Shown: positions 1-9,975 of the stretch, in pieces
Position numbering within the stretch: the first letter of the stretch is position 1
How the letters are laid out: the number at the start of each line of letters is the position of its first letter
Source of the DNA: Mycobacteriales bacterium
GTDB taxonomy: Bacteria > Actinomycetota > Actinomycetes > Mycobacteriales > CADCTP01
Reading direction: 5' to 3'
DNA: 45,820 nt
Assembly (NCBI GenBank): GCA_035995165.1
Contig: DASYKU010000134.1
Coordinates: 1 to 45,820, forward strand
The notes under the pieces: model-generated
Told to the model about the DNA's origin: nothing
The model's input: the letters and a program-made list of their open reading frames with translations, nothing else
Database searches by the model: none
Position numbers and translations under genes: made by a program

Positions 1-702
1 TCAGGCGGGAGTCGTGCCGGCGGGGGTGAGGAGCCAGGCGCCGGTGGTCTGCTCGGCCGTGACGAGGTCGAGGACCGCGGCGCCGACCTGCTCGGCCGTC
101 AGCAGCGGACCCCGCCCGGCCAGGAAGGCCTCGACGTCGACCCCCTCCCGCTCCGCGTACGCCGCGGCCCCGGACGCCCCGACCGCGCCGGCGGGCGTGA
201 GCGCGGGCAGCAGGCTGGCGAAGCCGATCCCGAGACCGGCCCGCTCGGCCTCGACCGCTCCGTAGGCGGCTAGGAAGCGGACGGTCGCCTTGGCCCCCGC
301 GTACCCGCCGCTGGCCGGGGAGCCGTGCACGGCCGCGCCGCTGGACAGCGCGACGACCCGGCTGCCGGGCGGGAGCGGCGCGAGCAGAGCGGCCCGGGTC
401 CACTCGAAGACGTGCCGGACGTCGACCTCCCAGTGCCGGCTGAACGTCTGCCAGGTCTGCTCCTGGACCGGTCGGTTCACCGGCACCGCGCCCGCGTTGA
501 GCACGAGGATCCGGGGCCGGTGCGCCCGGATCAGCCGGGCGGCGAGGTCGGGGTCGGTGGCGTCGCCGGCCTCCACGCCGTCGGCGGGATGCCGGGCCAG
601 GCCGACCACTTTCGCGCCGGCGTCGGTCAGGGCGGTGGCGATCGCGCGGCCGAAGCCGCGGCTCGCGCCGGTCACGATTGCGGTGCTGCCGTCAAGGGTC
701 AT
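1..702 (-). CDS. SDR-family NAD(P)-dependent oxidoreductase
   Basis: A 233-aa classical short-chain dehydrogenase/reductase, normal length for the family. Visible motifs are the N-terminal Rossmann nucleotide-binding signature TGASRGFG (residues ~11-18), the NAG motif of strand beta-4 (~79-81), the catalytic serine in the SSG strand (~120) and the YAGAK motif (~134-138) supplying Tyr and Lys. It should reduce or oxidise an alcohol/carbonyl in the cytosol; the substrate cannot be read from sequence. It starts 16 bases after the stop of the ECF sigma-factor gene on the same strand, so the two are probably co-transcribed. The stop codon is the first three bases of the window. The Shine-Dalgarno sequence is weak, consistent with coupling to the upstream gene. 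Confidence 0.9.
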   Translation of the reverse strand: MTLDGSTAIVTGASRGFGRAIATALTDAGAKVVGLARHPADGVEAGDATDPDLAARLIRAHRPRILVLNAGAVPVNRPVQEQTWQTFSRHWEVDVRHVFEWTRAALLAPLPPGSRVVALSSGAAVHGSPASGGYAGAKATVRFLAAYGAVEAERAGLGIGFASLLPALTPAGAVGASGAAAYAEREGVDVEAFLAGRGPLLTAEQVGAAVLDLVTAEQTTGAWLLTPAGTTPA

Positions 703-718
703 GCCGTACTGACCGGCC

Positions 719-1618
719 TCAGCCCGGCGAGGAACCGGGCAGGCCGAAGAGGGGGAGGAGACCTGGATCCAGGAACGCGACGATCCCGGCGACCAGCCCG
801 TCGCGGATCTCGAGGACCTGGATGCCGTGGGGCTCGCCGTTGACGTACATGGCCATCGCCGGCTGGCCGTTCGCGGTGATCGCGATCCCGGCCTGCCGCG
901 TGGTCAGCACCCGGGTGGCCAGGAACTCGAGCACGTCGTCCCGGCCGGCGAACCAGGTCGCGTGCGGCGGCATCTCCAGCGTCGCGTCCTCCCGCAGCAG
1001 GCTCGTCAGGGCCGGGATGTCGGCGGTGACGAACGCGGCGACGTAGCGGTCGAGCAGGCCGCCGGGCGCCGGCTCGGGCTGGTCGTCCACGACCAGCCCG
1101 AGCGCGCCGATCCGCTCCCGGGCCCGCTGCAGCGCGCTCTTGACCGCGACCGTGCTGGTGCCGAGCAGCTCGGCGACCTCGGCCGCCGGCCAGCCCAGCA
1201 CGTCCCGAAGGATCAGCACCGCCCGCTGCCGGCCGGGCAGGTGCTGCAGCGCGGCCACCAGCGCCAGCCGCAGCCCGGACCGGCCCGCGGCCACCGCGGC
1301 CGGGTCGTCCGGCAGCGGGCCGAGCCAGCGCACGCCGTCGACCAGCGGCGTCCCGATCGGCGACGGGCCGCCGAGCCCCGACGGCAGCGGCCGGCGACCC
1401 CGCTGCTCGGCCGCGGTCAGGCAGACGTTGGTGGCGATCCGGTAGAGCCAGGTCCGCAGCGACGACCGCCCGTCGAAGCCGCCGTACGCCTTCCACGCCC
1501 GCAGGTAGGTGTCCTGGACGGCGTCCTCGGCCTCGTCGGCCGAGCCCAGCATCCGGTAGCAGTGCGCCAGCAGCTCCCGCCGGTACGGTCCGGCGAGCTC
1601 GGCGAAGTCGGTCTCCAT
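719..1618 (-). CDS. ECF sigma-70 factor with C-terminal SnoaL-like domain (SigG type)
   Basis: A 299-aa extracytoplasmic-function sigma factor. Region 2 lies at about residues 10-75 (contains DEAEDAVQDTYLRAW), region 4 at about 120-170 with a helix-turn-helix (GWPAAEVAELLGTSTVAVKS), and the C-terminal third (about 190-290) resembles the SnoaL/NTF2-like fold found on SigG/SigJ-type ECF factors. In that group the extra domain takes part in controlling the factor, and no separate anti-sigma gene is seen here. GTG at 1621 directly precedes ATG at 1618; I chose the ATG. It leads an operon with the SDR gene and is divergent from the exporter genes; the shared gap holds the phased repeat array at 1661-1732. 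Confidence 0.9.
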   Translation of the reverse strand: METDFAELAGPYRRELLAHCYRMLGSADEAEDAVQDTYLRAWKAYGGFDGRSSLRTWLYRIATNVCLTAAEQRGRRPLPSGLGGPSPIGTPLVDGVRWLGPLPDDPAAVAAGRSGLRLALVAALQHLPGRQRAVLILRDVLGWPAAEVAELLGTSTVAVKSALQRARERIGALGLVVDDQPEPAPGGLLDRYVAAFVTADIPALTSLLREDATLEMPPHATWFAGRDDVLEFLATRVLTTRQAGIAITANGQPAMAMYVNGEPHGIQVLEIRDGLVAGIVAFLDPGLLPLFGLPGSSPG

Positions 1619-1660
1619 CACCAGGTCAGACCGGCCGCGGGCGCGAAAGGAACCGGTCCG

Positions 1661-1732
1661 GCTGGCAGCCGGCTGAGGCCCGCTGACAGCGCCGGGACGC
1701 CGCTGCCAGCCCGGTGTGCGCGGGCTGCCAGC
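1661..1732. promoter_or_regulatory. Array of four helically phased GCTGnCAGC repeats
   Basis: Four copies of a 9-base palindrome, GCTGGCAGC (1661), GCTGACAGC (1682), GCTGCCAGC (1702) and GCTGCCAGC (1724), with start-to-start spacings of 21, 20 and 22 bases, i.e. about two helical turns. The array is centred in the 155-base gap between the sigma-factor start (1618) and the exporter start (1774), 42-43 bases from each. This is the geometry of a multi-site operator. SARP proteins bind direct repeats spaced 11 or 22 bp, and a SARP gene lies just beyond the exporter, so it is a candidate binder by inference. Confidence 0.6.
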
Positions 1733-1773
1733 GGCCGGGGCGATCGTCGTACCCGACGAGAGAGGAGAACGCC

Positions 1774-2727
1774 ATGTACGCGATCGAGGCTGAAGGACTG
1801 GTGAAGCGGTTCGGCGCGACCACCGCGCTGGCCGGAGTGGATCTGGCCGTGCGCCCCGGGACGGTGCTCGGCGTGCTCGGACCGAACGGGGCCGGCAAGA
1901 CCACCGCGGTCCGGGTGCTGGCCACGCTGCTGCGCCCCGACGCCGGCGTCGCCCGGGTCGGCGGCCTGGACGTGGTCCGGGACGCGTCCGCGGTTCGCCG
2001 CCTGGTCGGGCTCACCGGCCAGTACGCGGCTGTCGACGACGACCTGACCGGCGCCGAGAACCTGGTGCTCATCGGCCGCCTGCTCGACCTGCGCTCCGGC
2101 GAGGCCAAGCGCCGCGCCGCCGACCTGCTGGCCGAGTTCGACCTGACCGACGCGGCGAACCGGGCCGCCAAGACGTACTCCGGGGGCATGCGGCGGCGGC
2201 TGGACCTGGCCGCGAGCCTGGTCGGCCGGCCGTCGGTGATCTTCCTGGACGAGCCGACCACCGGTCTGGACCCGACCAAGCGGGACGAGGTCTGGATGAC
2301 CATCCGCAGCCTGGTCTCCGAGGGTGCGACCGTGCTGCTGACCACGCAGTACCTGGACGAGGCGGACGCGCTCGCGGACGAGATCTCGGTCTTCGACCAC
2401 GGGAAGATCATCGCCCACGGCACGCCGAACGAGCTCAAGCAGATCGTCGGCGACCAGAGTCTGCAGGTCCGTCCGGTGGATGAGGCCCGGCTGCCGGACG
2501 TGGCCCGGGTGCTCACCGCGGTCGCCGGCGCCGCGCCGGAGTCGCCCCGCCGCGGCGTACTGCAGGTCCCGGTGCGCGGCGACGAGGCGATGACCGAGGC
2601 GGTCGCCCGGCTCGCCGCGGAAGGCATCGCGGTGACCGAACTGGCGCTGAAGCTGCCCGGACTGGACGAGGTGTTCGCGGCGCTCACGGGCGCCCCCGCC
2701 ACGAGTGACGAGGAGGACGCGGCATGA
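1774..2727 (+). CDS. ABC exporter ATP-binding protein, daunorubicin-resistance (DrrA) type
   Basis: A 317-aa ATPase. Walker A GPNGAGKTT is at residues 36-44, the signature is YSGGMRRRLDLAAS, Walker B is VIFLDEPTTGLDP, and a switch histidine region follows. The C-terminal extension ends with LDEVFAALTG, typical of DrrA-like subunits. The start is the ATG at 1774 preceded by AGAGGAG with 6-base spacing; an in-frame upstream start would run into the repeat array. The stop overlaps the permease start (ATGA). It powers export by the adjacent membrane subunit, probably of a drug, lipid or secondary metabolite. The divergent sigma factor and nearby SARP regulator suggest a specifically induced pump. 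Confidence 0.93.
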   Translation: MYAIEAEGLVKRFGATTALAGVDLAVRPGTVLGVLGPNGAGKTTAVRVLATLLRPDAGVARVGGLDVVRDASAVRRLVGLTGQYAAVDDDLTGAENLVLIGRLLDLRSGEAKRRAADLLAEFDLTDAANRAAKTYSGGMRRRLDLAASLVGRPSVIFLDEPTTGLDPTKRDEVWMTIRSLVSEGATVLLTTQYLDEADALADEISVFDHGKIIAHGTPNELKQIVGDQSLQVRPVDEARLPDVARVLTAVAGAAPESPRRGVLQVPVRGDEAMTEAVARLAAEGIAVTELALKLPGLDEVFAALTGAPATSDEEDAA

Positions 2728-3560
2728 CCACGACGACTCTGGAAGAGACGACCGCACAGGCCCCGCCGCCCGTGTCGGCACCCGAACAAGGCGCCCGGCC
2801 GTTCCCACTGCTGCGGCACAGCCTGGTGCTGGCGGGCCGGGCTGTGCGCAAGATCCGCCGTACGCCCGAGCAGTTCATCGACGTCACCCTGCAGCCGATC
2901 ATCTTCGTGGTGCTGTTCGTCTACATCTTCGGCGGCGCGGTGTCCGGCTCCACCCACGACTACCTGCAGTACGTCCTGCCCGCGATCATGGTGCAGACGG
3001 TCCTGTTCAGCTCGCTGTCCATCGGGGTGAACCTCAACACCGACATCAAGAAGGGCGTCTTCGACCGGTTCCGGTCGCTGCCGATCGCCCGGTCGGCGCC
3101 ATTGATCGGAGCCGTCTCGGCCGAAGTGGTCCGGTTCGGCGTCTCGGTCATCGTCCTGATGGGCTTCGGGTACGTGCTGGGTTTCCGGATCGGCACCGAC
3201 CCGCTGTCCGCGCTGGCCGGCTGCCTGCTGGCCGTCGCGTTCGCACTCTGCGTGAGCTGGATCGCGGTCTTCCTCGGCACCTGGCTGCGGGAGTCCGGCG
3301 CGGTGCAGGGCATCGGCTTCCTGGTGATGTTCCCGCTGACGTTCGGCAGCAACATGTTCGTCCCGACCGCCTCGCTGCCGGGCTGGCTGCAGGCCTGGGT
3401 GAAGATCAACCCGGTCACCCACCTCACCGACGCGATCCGGGGGCTGCTGGTCGGCGGCCCGGTCGCCGGTCCGGTCGGGTGGTCGGTGCTGACCGGGGCG
3501 ATCATCCTGGCGGTCTTCGCTCCGCTGGCGGTCACCACGTACCGCCGCAAGACCAACTGA
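2724..3560 (+). CDS. ABC-2 type exporter permease, DrrB type
   Basis: A 278-aa polytopic protein with about six hydrophobic segments (roughly residues 53-75, 88-108, 135-155, 163-187, 200-217 and 250-272) and the ABC-2 pattern in the third quarter (GIGFLVMFPLTFGSNMFVP). The conserved cytosolic element around FDRFRSLPIARSAP is typical of DrrB proteins and couples to the ATPase. Its ATG overlaps the stop of the ATPase gene by four bases, so translation is coupled and the pair forms one exporter. It ends at 3560, directly abutting the stop of the convergent SARP gene (TGATCA), leaving no room for a terminator between them. Confidence 0.92.
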   Translation: MTTTTLEETTAQAPPPVSAPEQGARPFPLLRHSLVLAGRAVRKIRRTPEQFIDVTLQPIIFVVLFVYIFGGAVSGSTHDYLQYVLPAIMVQTVLFSSLSIGVNLNTDIKKGVFDRFRSLPIARSAPLIGAVSAEVVRFGVSVIVLMGFGYVLGFRIGTDPLSALAGCLLAVAFALCVSWIAVFLGTWLRESGAVQGIGFLVMFPLTFGSNMFVPTASLPGWLQAWVKINPVTHLTDAIRGLLVGGPVAGPVGWSVLTGAIILAVFAPLAVTTYRRKTN

Positions 3561-6500
3561 TCAGCCCGTCTCCGCGGCGCTGCCGCCCAGCAGGTCCATC
3601 GCCTGCTCGCGCGGCAGCGCGGCGTTGTCGTTGTAGATGCGCTCCAGCTCGGCCGGGCCGAGGGCGGCCAGGAGCTTCTCGCGGAGCTCGATGACCTGCG
3701 GGCTGCCGCGCTCCTCCGTCCCGCGCAGCGCCAGCGCCGCCCCGAGCCGGGCCGCGGACGCCTCGAACCGCCCCGCCTTGAGCTCCACGTACGCCGCGGC
3801 CAGCGCGACCGTGCCCATCACCGGCATGTCCCGATCGGCCAGCGGCAGCGTCACAGCGTGCCGGATGCGGTCCCGCCCGAGCGGGGCGTCGCCGTCGTCG
3901 GCATCGAGCATGCCGAGCGCCGCGTACGCCACCGCGGTCATCTGGGGCGGCATGTTCTGGATCTCGTCGGCACCGCGGACCGCCGACTCGACCAGGCGCC
4001 GCGCCTCGACCCGATCGCCGTCGTCCCGGGCCAGCTCGGCCATCACCAGTTCAGCGCTGACCAGCCCGATCGGCGAGCCGCTGCGCTCGGACTCGGCCAG
4101 GGCCGCGGCCAGCTCCACGCGGGCCCGGTCCTTGTCGCCGCTGCGCGCGTACGCCACGGCCAGCCGGGTCCGGGTGAACGAGGCGTCGTCGGTGGCGGTG
4201 ATCTGGCCCATCAGCTGATGCGCCTCTGCGTACGCCGCGACCGATCCCGCCGCGTCGCCGTCGGCCAGCCGGACGCTGCCGGTCGCGGCCAGCGCACCGG
4301 CCAGACCCCAGCGCTCGCCGATCTCCCGGTAGCCCTCCAGCGCATGCTTGAGGTATTCGCGGTGCTCGGCGAAGTGGCCCGCGTTCTCGTGCACCATCGC
4401 GCCGAGCAGCCAGCGGGTCGCCGCGATCCACGGGTCGTCGTCGGTGTGCCCGCGGTCCAGCATTGCCAGCGCCTTGTCCTCCTCGCCCGACAGGAGGGCC
4501 GCGATCGGCTCCAGCAGACTCAGCATCGGGTGGTCGTCCCAGCTGTCGCCGATGTCGAGCCCGCGGGCGGCCTCGATCTGCTTGGACATCCCCTCGAAGT
4601 CGTCCAGCGCGGCGCCGCGGCTGACCGCGCCGACGACGATGCAGATCGCGCGGGCCTCGCTTGGTGCCTCGCCCGGCAGCTCGGCGGCGGTGGGCAGCAG
4701 CTCGGCGGCGAGCGCGTGCTCGCTGCGGGCCGTCCAGTACCAGGCCAGGGCGGCGCCGAGGCGGATCGCGGTGGCGGCGTCGCCGGTGTCGATCGAGTAC
4801 CGCATCGCGGCCAGCAGGTTGTCCCGGTCGGCGGTGAGCCGGGCGAACCACTCCAGCTGATCGCGGCGGCGCAGGTGCGGGTCGGCCTCCTCGGCCATGG
4901 CCAGGAAGTGCAGCGCGTGCCGGTGCCGGATCTCGGCGACCTGGTGGGCGGCGGCCAGCCGCTCGGTGCCGAACTCCCGGAGGGTCTCCAGCATCCGATA
5001 GCGCGGCGGCGCGCCGGGCAGCTGCTGCAGCAGCGACTTGTCGGTGAGCGCCGCCAGCAGGTCGGGCACGTCGGCGGCGTCGACCGGGTCGCCCGCGCAG
5101 ACCGCTTGGGCCGAGTCCGCGGTGACGCCGCCGGGGAAGACCGCCACCCGGTCGGCCAGCGCGGCCTCGGCCGGGGTGAGCAGGTCCCAGCTCCAGGCGA
5201 CGACCGCGCGCAGCGTCTGGTGCCGGGGCAGCGCGGCCCGGCTGCCGCCGGTCAGCAGCCGGAACCGGTCGTCCAGCCGGGCGGCGACCTCGGTCACCGG
5301 CAGCGAGCGCATCCGGGCCGAGGCCAGTTCGATCGCCAGCGGCATGCCGTCCAGGCGGCGGCAGATCTCGACCACCGGCGCGACGGTGCGCTCGTCCACC
5401 TCGAAGCCGGGCCGGACGGCGCCGGCCCGGTCGGCCAGCAGCCGGACGGCCGGATGCCGCAGCGCCTCGCCCGGGCTCGCGTCCGCCGGCGGCAGCCCGA
5501 GCGGGGCGACCGGCGCGAGCGCCTCCCCGGTGATCCCGAGCGGCTCCCGGCTGGTCGCGAGGATGCGCAGCCGCGGGCAGCGGGCCAGCAGCTCGGCCGC
5601 GGTCCGGGCCGCGGGCTCGATCAGGTGCTCGCAGTTGTCCAGCACGATCAGCGCGCACCGGTCGGCGAGCAGGTCGACCAGCCGGGCCAGCGGCGGCGGC
5701 TGGGCGGCGGCCTCCCGCAGCCGGGTGTCGGGCAGCCCGACCGCACTGACCACCGCCTGCGGGACCTGGCTGCCGTCGGTCACCGGGGCGAGCTCGGCCA
5801 GCCAGGCGCCGTCCTGGAACCCGTCCAGCACCCGGACCGCGGTCTCGGCCGCGAGCCGGGTCTTGCCCGCGCCGCCCGGTCCGACCAGCGTGACCAGGCG
5901 GTGCCGCTCGAGCAGCCGGGCCACCTCGGCCAGGTCCGCGTCGCGGCCGACGAAGCTGGTGAACTGGGCCGGCACGTTCGTCCGCGGGGTGGCTCGGCGC
6001 GGCTCCGGCGTCGCCCGCAGCACCCGCAGGTGGATCTCCTGCAGCTGTCGGGACGGGTCGACGCCCAGCTCGTCGGCGAGCAGCCCCCGCAGGTCCTCGT
6101 ACGCGGCGAGCGCGTCGGCCTGCCGGCCGGCCGCGTAGAGCGCGCGGATGTGCTGCCCGCGGATCCGCTCGCGCATCGGGTGCGCCCGGGCGAGCGCCTC
6201 CAGCTCGGCCAGCACCGCCCCGTGCCCGCCCAGCTCCAGCTCGGCATCCATCCGGTCCTCGGTCGCGGCCAGCCGGCGCTCGGCCAGCCGGTCGGCGGCG
6301 GCGTCGGCCCAGGGGCTGCCGGCCGCGTCGGCGAGCGCGGGACCGCGCCAGAGCGCGAGGGCCTCGGTAAGCAGCCGGCGGGCGGTCGCGGGCTCGTCCG
6401 GCAGCGCCCGCCGACCGGCCTCGGCCAGCCGGGCGAACTCGGCCGCGTCGACGTCGCGGCGGTCGAGCGTGAGGCGGTAGCCGGTCGGGCCGGACTCGAT

Positions 6501-6728
6501 CGGCGCGCCCGGCAGCGCCCGGCGCAGCCGGGAGACCAGCGACTGCAGCGCGTTGAGCCGGTCGGCCGGGGGCGTGTCGCCCCAGAGGTCCTCGACCAGC
6601 GCGTCCACCCCGACCGGGCGGCCGGGCTCCAGCGCGAGGCGGGTCAGCAGTGCACGCAGCCGGGCGCCGCCGACCTCGACCGGCCGGCCGGCCTCGTCGG
6701 TCACGAGGAGAGCCCCGAGGATCGCCAC
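3561..6728 (-). CDS. AfsR/SARP-type regulator with NB-ARC ATPase and TPR region
   Basis: A large regulator of about 1055 aa. Order of domains: an OmpR-like winged helix (about residues 5-80), a bacterial transcriptional activator (BTAD) domain (about 85-235), an NB-ARC/STAND ATPase with Walker A GPGGAGKT near residue 283 and Walker B LIVLDNCEHL, and a C-terminal half of TPR-like helices. STAND regulators switch on by ATP-driven oligomerisation after sensing a ligand or partner. The start chosen is GTG at 6728 because GGAGGT lies six bases upstream; in-frame GTGs exist at 6734 and 6761 without properly spaced sites. It is convergent with the DrrAB pair and may control it through the 1661-1732 array (inference). 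Confidence 0.9.
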   Translation of the reverse strand: MAILGALLVTDEAGRPVEVGGARLRALLTRLALEPGRPVGVDALVEDLWGDTPPADRLNALQSLVSRLRRALPGAPIESGPTGYRLTLDRRDVDAAEFARLAEAGRRALPDEPATARRLLTEALALWRGPALADAAGSPWADAAADRLAERRLAATEDRMDAELELGGHGAVLAELEALARAHPMRERIRGQHIRALYAAGRQADALAAYEDLRGLLADELGVDPSRQLQEIHLRVLRATPEPRRATPRTNVPAQFTSFVGRDADLAEVARLLERHRLVTLVGPGGAGKTRLAAETAVRVLDGFQDGAWLAELAPVTDGSQVPQAVVSAVGLPDTRLREAAAQPPPLARLVDLLADRCALIVLDNCEHLIEPAARTAAELLARCPRLRILATSREPLGITGEALAPVAPLGLPPADASPGEALRHPAVRLLADRAGAVRPGFEVDERTVAPVVEICRRLDGMPLAIELASARMRSLPVTEVAARLDDRFRLLTGGSRAALPRHQTLRAVVAWSWDLLTPAEAALADRVAVFPGGVTADSAQAVCAGDPVDAADVPDLLAALTDKSLLQQLPGAPPRYRMLETLREFGTERLAAAHQVAEIRHRHALHFLAMAEEADPHLRRRDQLEWFARLTADRDNLLAAMRYSIDTGDAATAIRLGAALAWYWTARSEHALAAELLPTAAELPGEAPSEARAICIVVGAVSRGAALDDFEGMSKQIEAARGLDIGDSWDDHPMLSLLEPIAALLSGEEDKALAMLDRGHTDDDPWIAATRWLLGAMVHENAGHFAEHREYLKHALEGYREIGERWGLAGALAATGSVRLADGDAAGSVAAYAEAHQLMGQITATDDASFTRTRLAVAYARSGDKDRARVELAAALAESERSGSPIGLVSAELVMAELARDDGDRVEARRLVESAVRGADEIQNMPPQMTAVAYAALGMLDADDGDAPLGRDRIRHAVTLPLADRDMPVMGTVALAAAYVELKAGRFEASAARLGAALALRGTEERGSPQVIELREKLLAALGPAELERIYNDNAALPREQAMDLLGGSAAETG

Positions 6729-6801
6729 ACGCACACCTCCACTCTCGCAGGTCCCGCTCACTGTTTCGGTCGGGCGCCCATCGGATCAGGGGCGCCCGGG
6801 C

Positions 6802-6840
6802 CTGTCCAACGGCTGTCCACAGCCCCGGCGGTTGTCCACA
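6802..6840 (+). promoter_or_regulatory. Cluster of three DnaA-box-like 9-mers upstream of ssb
   Basis: Three same-strand 9-mers, CTGTCCAAC (6802-6810), CTGTCCACA (6813-6821) and TTGTCCACA (6832-6840), with starts 11 and 19 bases apart. TTGTCCACA is the recognised DnaA box of high-GC actinobacteria; the other two differ by one and three bases. The cluster lies in the 207-base divergent gap between the SARP gene and ssb, about 95 bases before the ssb start. It may let DnaA control ssb or titrate DnaA; it is not an origin by itself, since no dnaA/dnaN genes or AT-rich unwinding element are near. Confidence 0.55.
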
Positions 6841-6935
6841 GAACGGCGATCGGGGCTCCCGCGACGACGGCTCTGGCCGGAGCCTTCGTGCCGTCGCCCA
6901 CCGCGGTGGTGGGCATGTTTCGAAGGAGTCCGGCG

Positions 6936-7370
6936 TTGAACGAAACGTTTGTCACCGTGGTGGGCAACCTGGTCGACGACCCGAAGGTGCGCACCATCGA
7001 AGCCGGGCAGGACGTGGCCGGCTTCCGGATCGCCTCGACCTCCCGGCGGTTCGACAAGGCGACCGGCCGCTGGGTCGACGGCGGCCAGCTGTTCCTCAGC
7101 GTGAGTTGCTGGCGGGAGCTGTCGGCCAACGTGTCGGTGTCGCTGCGCAAGGGCGACCCGGTCATCGTCAGCGGGAAGCTCACCACGCGGACGTACGAGA
7201 AGGACGGCCAGAACCGGTCGGTCTGCGAGCTGGAGGCGCTCGCGATCGGTCCGGACCTGGCCCGCGGGACGGCGGTGTTCCGGCGGTCGCCCCGGACGGC
7301 GGAGGACCCGGCCGGCGGCTCGACGGCCGCGGTGCCGGACGGGTCCGGGCTGGTAGGAGCCGGCGTGTGA
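6936..7370 (+). CDS. ssb: Single-stranded DNA-binding protein (SsbB-like)
   Basis: A 144-aa OB-fold protein beginning MNETFVTVVGNLVDDP, with the SSB core over residues 1-105 (FRIASTSRRFD, FLSVSCWRELSANV, VIVSGKLTTRTYE). It binds single-stranded DNA during replication, repair or natural uptake. The C-terminus is short and lacks the acidic DDDIPF-type tip of the main replicative SSB, so this is probably the accessory paralogue (SsbB in Streptomyces). The start is TTG at 6936, with AAGGAG seven bases upstream; an in-frame ATG at 6915 would place the ribosome site inside the gene. The DnaA-box-like cluster lies upstream and ettA begins 59 bases downstream. Confidence 0.93.
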   Translation: MNETFVTVVGNLVDDPKVRTIEAGQDVAGFRIASTSRRFDKATGRWVDGGQLFLSVSCWRELSANVSVSLRKGDPVIVSGKLTTRTYEKDGQNRSVCELEALAIGPDLARGTAVFRRSPRTAEDPAGGSTAAVPDGSGLVGAGV

Positions 7371-7429
7371 CCTCGACGCGCCGGGCTGGGACACTGGAGC
7401 GGACTCAGGCGACGGGAGCGGCAAGCAGG

Positions 7430-9112
<1,683 letters not shown>

Positions 9113-9171
9113 GCCGTGCGTCCTTCCTGCCCGGGCCGGCCGGTGTCGCCGGTCGGCCGCCGGAGTCCCGC

Positions 9172-9849
9172 GTGAGCGGGCTCCGGCTGGGCGGGGCGGC
9201 CGACCGGGGCGACCTCGCCTCGTTCCTCGGCCGGGCGGTCGCCCTCGATCCCGCCGCCCTCGCCCGCGTACGCGTGGCGGGGGAGCGGGTGACGGCATGG
9301 GTCCGCCTGCCGTTCGGCGTCCTCGTGAGCCGAACCGTTTCCGGCTCTGCGGACCCGGCCGACGTGACCGTCGGCGCCGCGGACCTACTCACCGCCCTCG
9401 ACCCACCGCCCCGCGACGCCGCCCGTCCGCCGCCACCCGACGGGCCGGCGGGAGACGCGGTCCGGTGGCCGGGGCGGCGGGACGTCGAGTGGCGGGCGGC
9501 GTTGCCGCCGGCTGCGGGCTGGCAGCGGCTGGACTCGGTGCCGGCGGACGTCCTGCGGGCGCTGGTCCGGGCCGGCCGGGACGCGCTCCGAGCGGTGCCG
9601 GCCGGGGCCGCCGCGGCCGCGGGAGAGTCGCTGCTGGACCACGAGTCGCTGACCGTCAGCGGCGCCGGGCAGACGGCCGTGCTCCCGCTGCGGGTGCTCA
9701 GCGCGCTGACCCGGATGGGATTCCTCGGTGGCGATCCCAGCGCGGACGTCGTCCTCGTCTCCGCCGCCGGTGGCTGGACCCGACTGGCCGGCGCGTACGG
9801 CTCCGCCTACCAGCACACCACCCCCACCCTCGGCCTGACCCCACGCTGA
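9172..9849 (+). CDS. Conserved actinobacterial hypothetical protein after ettA
   Basis: A 225-aa protein I cannot assign to a characterised family. It has no signal peptide or clear membrane span. The N-terminal half (residues 1-80) is a mixed alpha/beta region, followed by a Pro/Ala-rich linker (about 83-105), then a C-terminal domain with an Ala-rich helix and a conserved-looking tail (WTRLAGAYGSAYQH). The start is GTG at 9172, preceded by GGAG at six-base spacing. It lies 59 bases downstream of ettA on the same strand and is probably co-transcribed, but that gives no firm function. Codon use and GC match its neighbours. Confidence 0.75.
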   Translation: MSGLRLGGAADRGDLASFLGRAVALDPAALARVRVAGERVTAWVRLPFGVLVSRTVSGSADPADVTVGAADLLTALDPPPRDAARPPPPDGPAGDAVRWPGRRDVEWRAALPPAAGWQRLDSVPADVLRALVRAGRDALRAVPAGAAAAAGESLLDHESLTVSGAGQTAVLPLRVLSALTRMGFLGGDPSADVVLVSAAGGWTRLAGAYGSAYQHTTPTLGLTPR

Positions 9850-9910
9850 GCTCTGGCGCGGTCCGCCCGGCGGCGCCTGGCGGCTGATCGTGCAGCCGGG
9901 CTGCTCCGCG

Positions 9911-9942
9911 CCGGCCGGCGGAGCCGGATCCGCCCCGGCCTG
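9911..9942. terminator. Imperfect hairpin between convergent genes
   Basis: In the 126 bases between two convergent genes there is a GC-rich stem: GGCCGGCGGA pairs with TCCGCCCCGGCC with a two-base bulge and a six-base loop. No U-run follows, as is usual in actinobacteria. It could serve as a bidirectional terminator. The rest of the gap shows nothing recognisable. Confidence 0.4.
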
Positions 9943-9975
9943 GTTCGGTCGACCGCGCGGCGAAGCCGTGGACGC

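Noticed and set aside
3858-7370. Very long plus-strand open frame (over 1100 codons) opposite the SARP gene
   Set aside because: In DNA this GC-rich, the frame opposite a real gene often lacks stops. The minus strand shows full SARP domains; only the last 145 codons, the ssb gene, are real.
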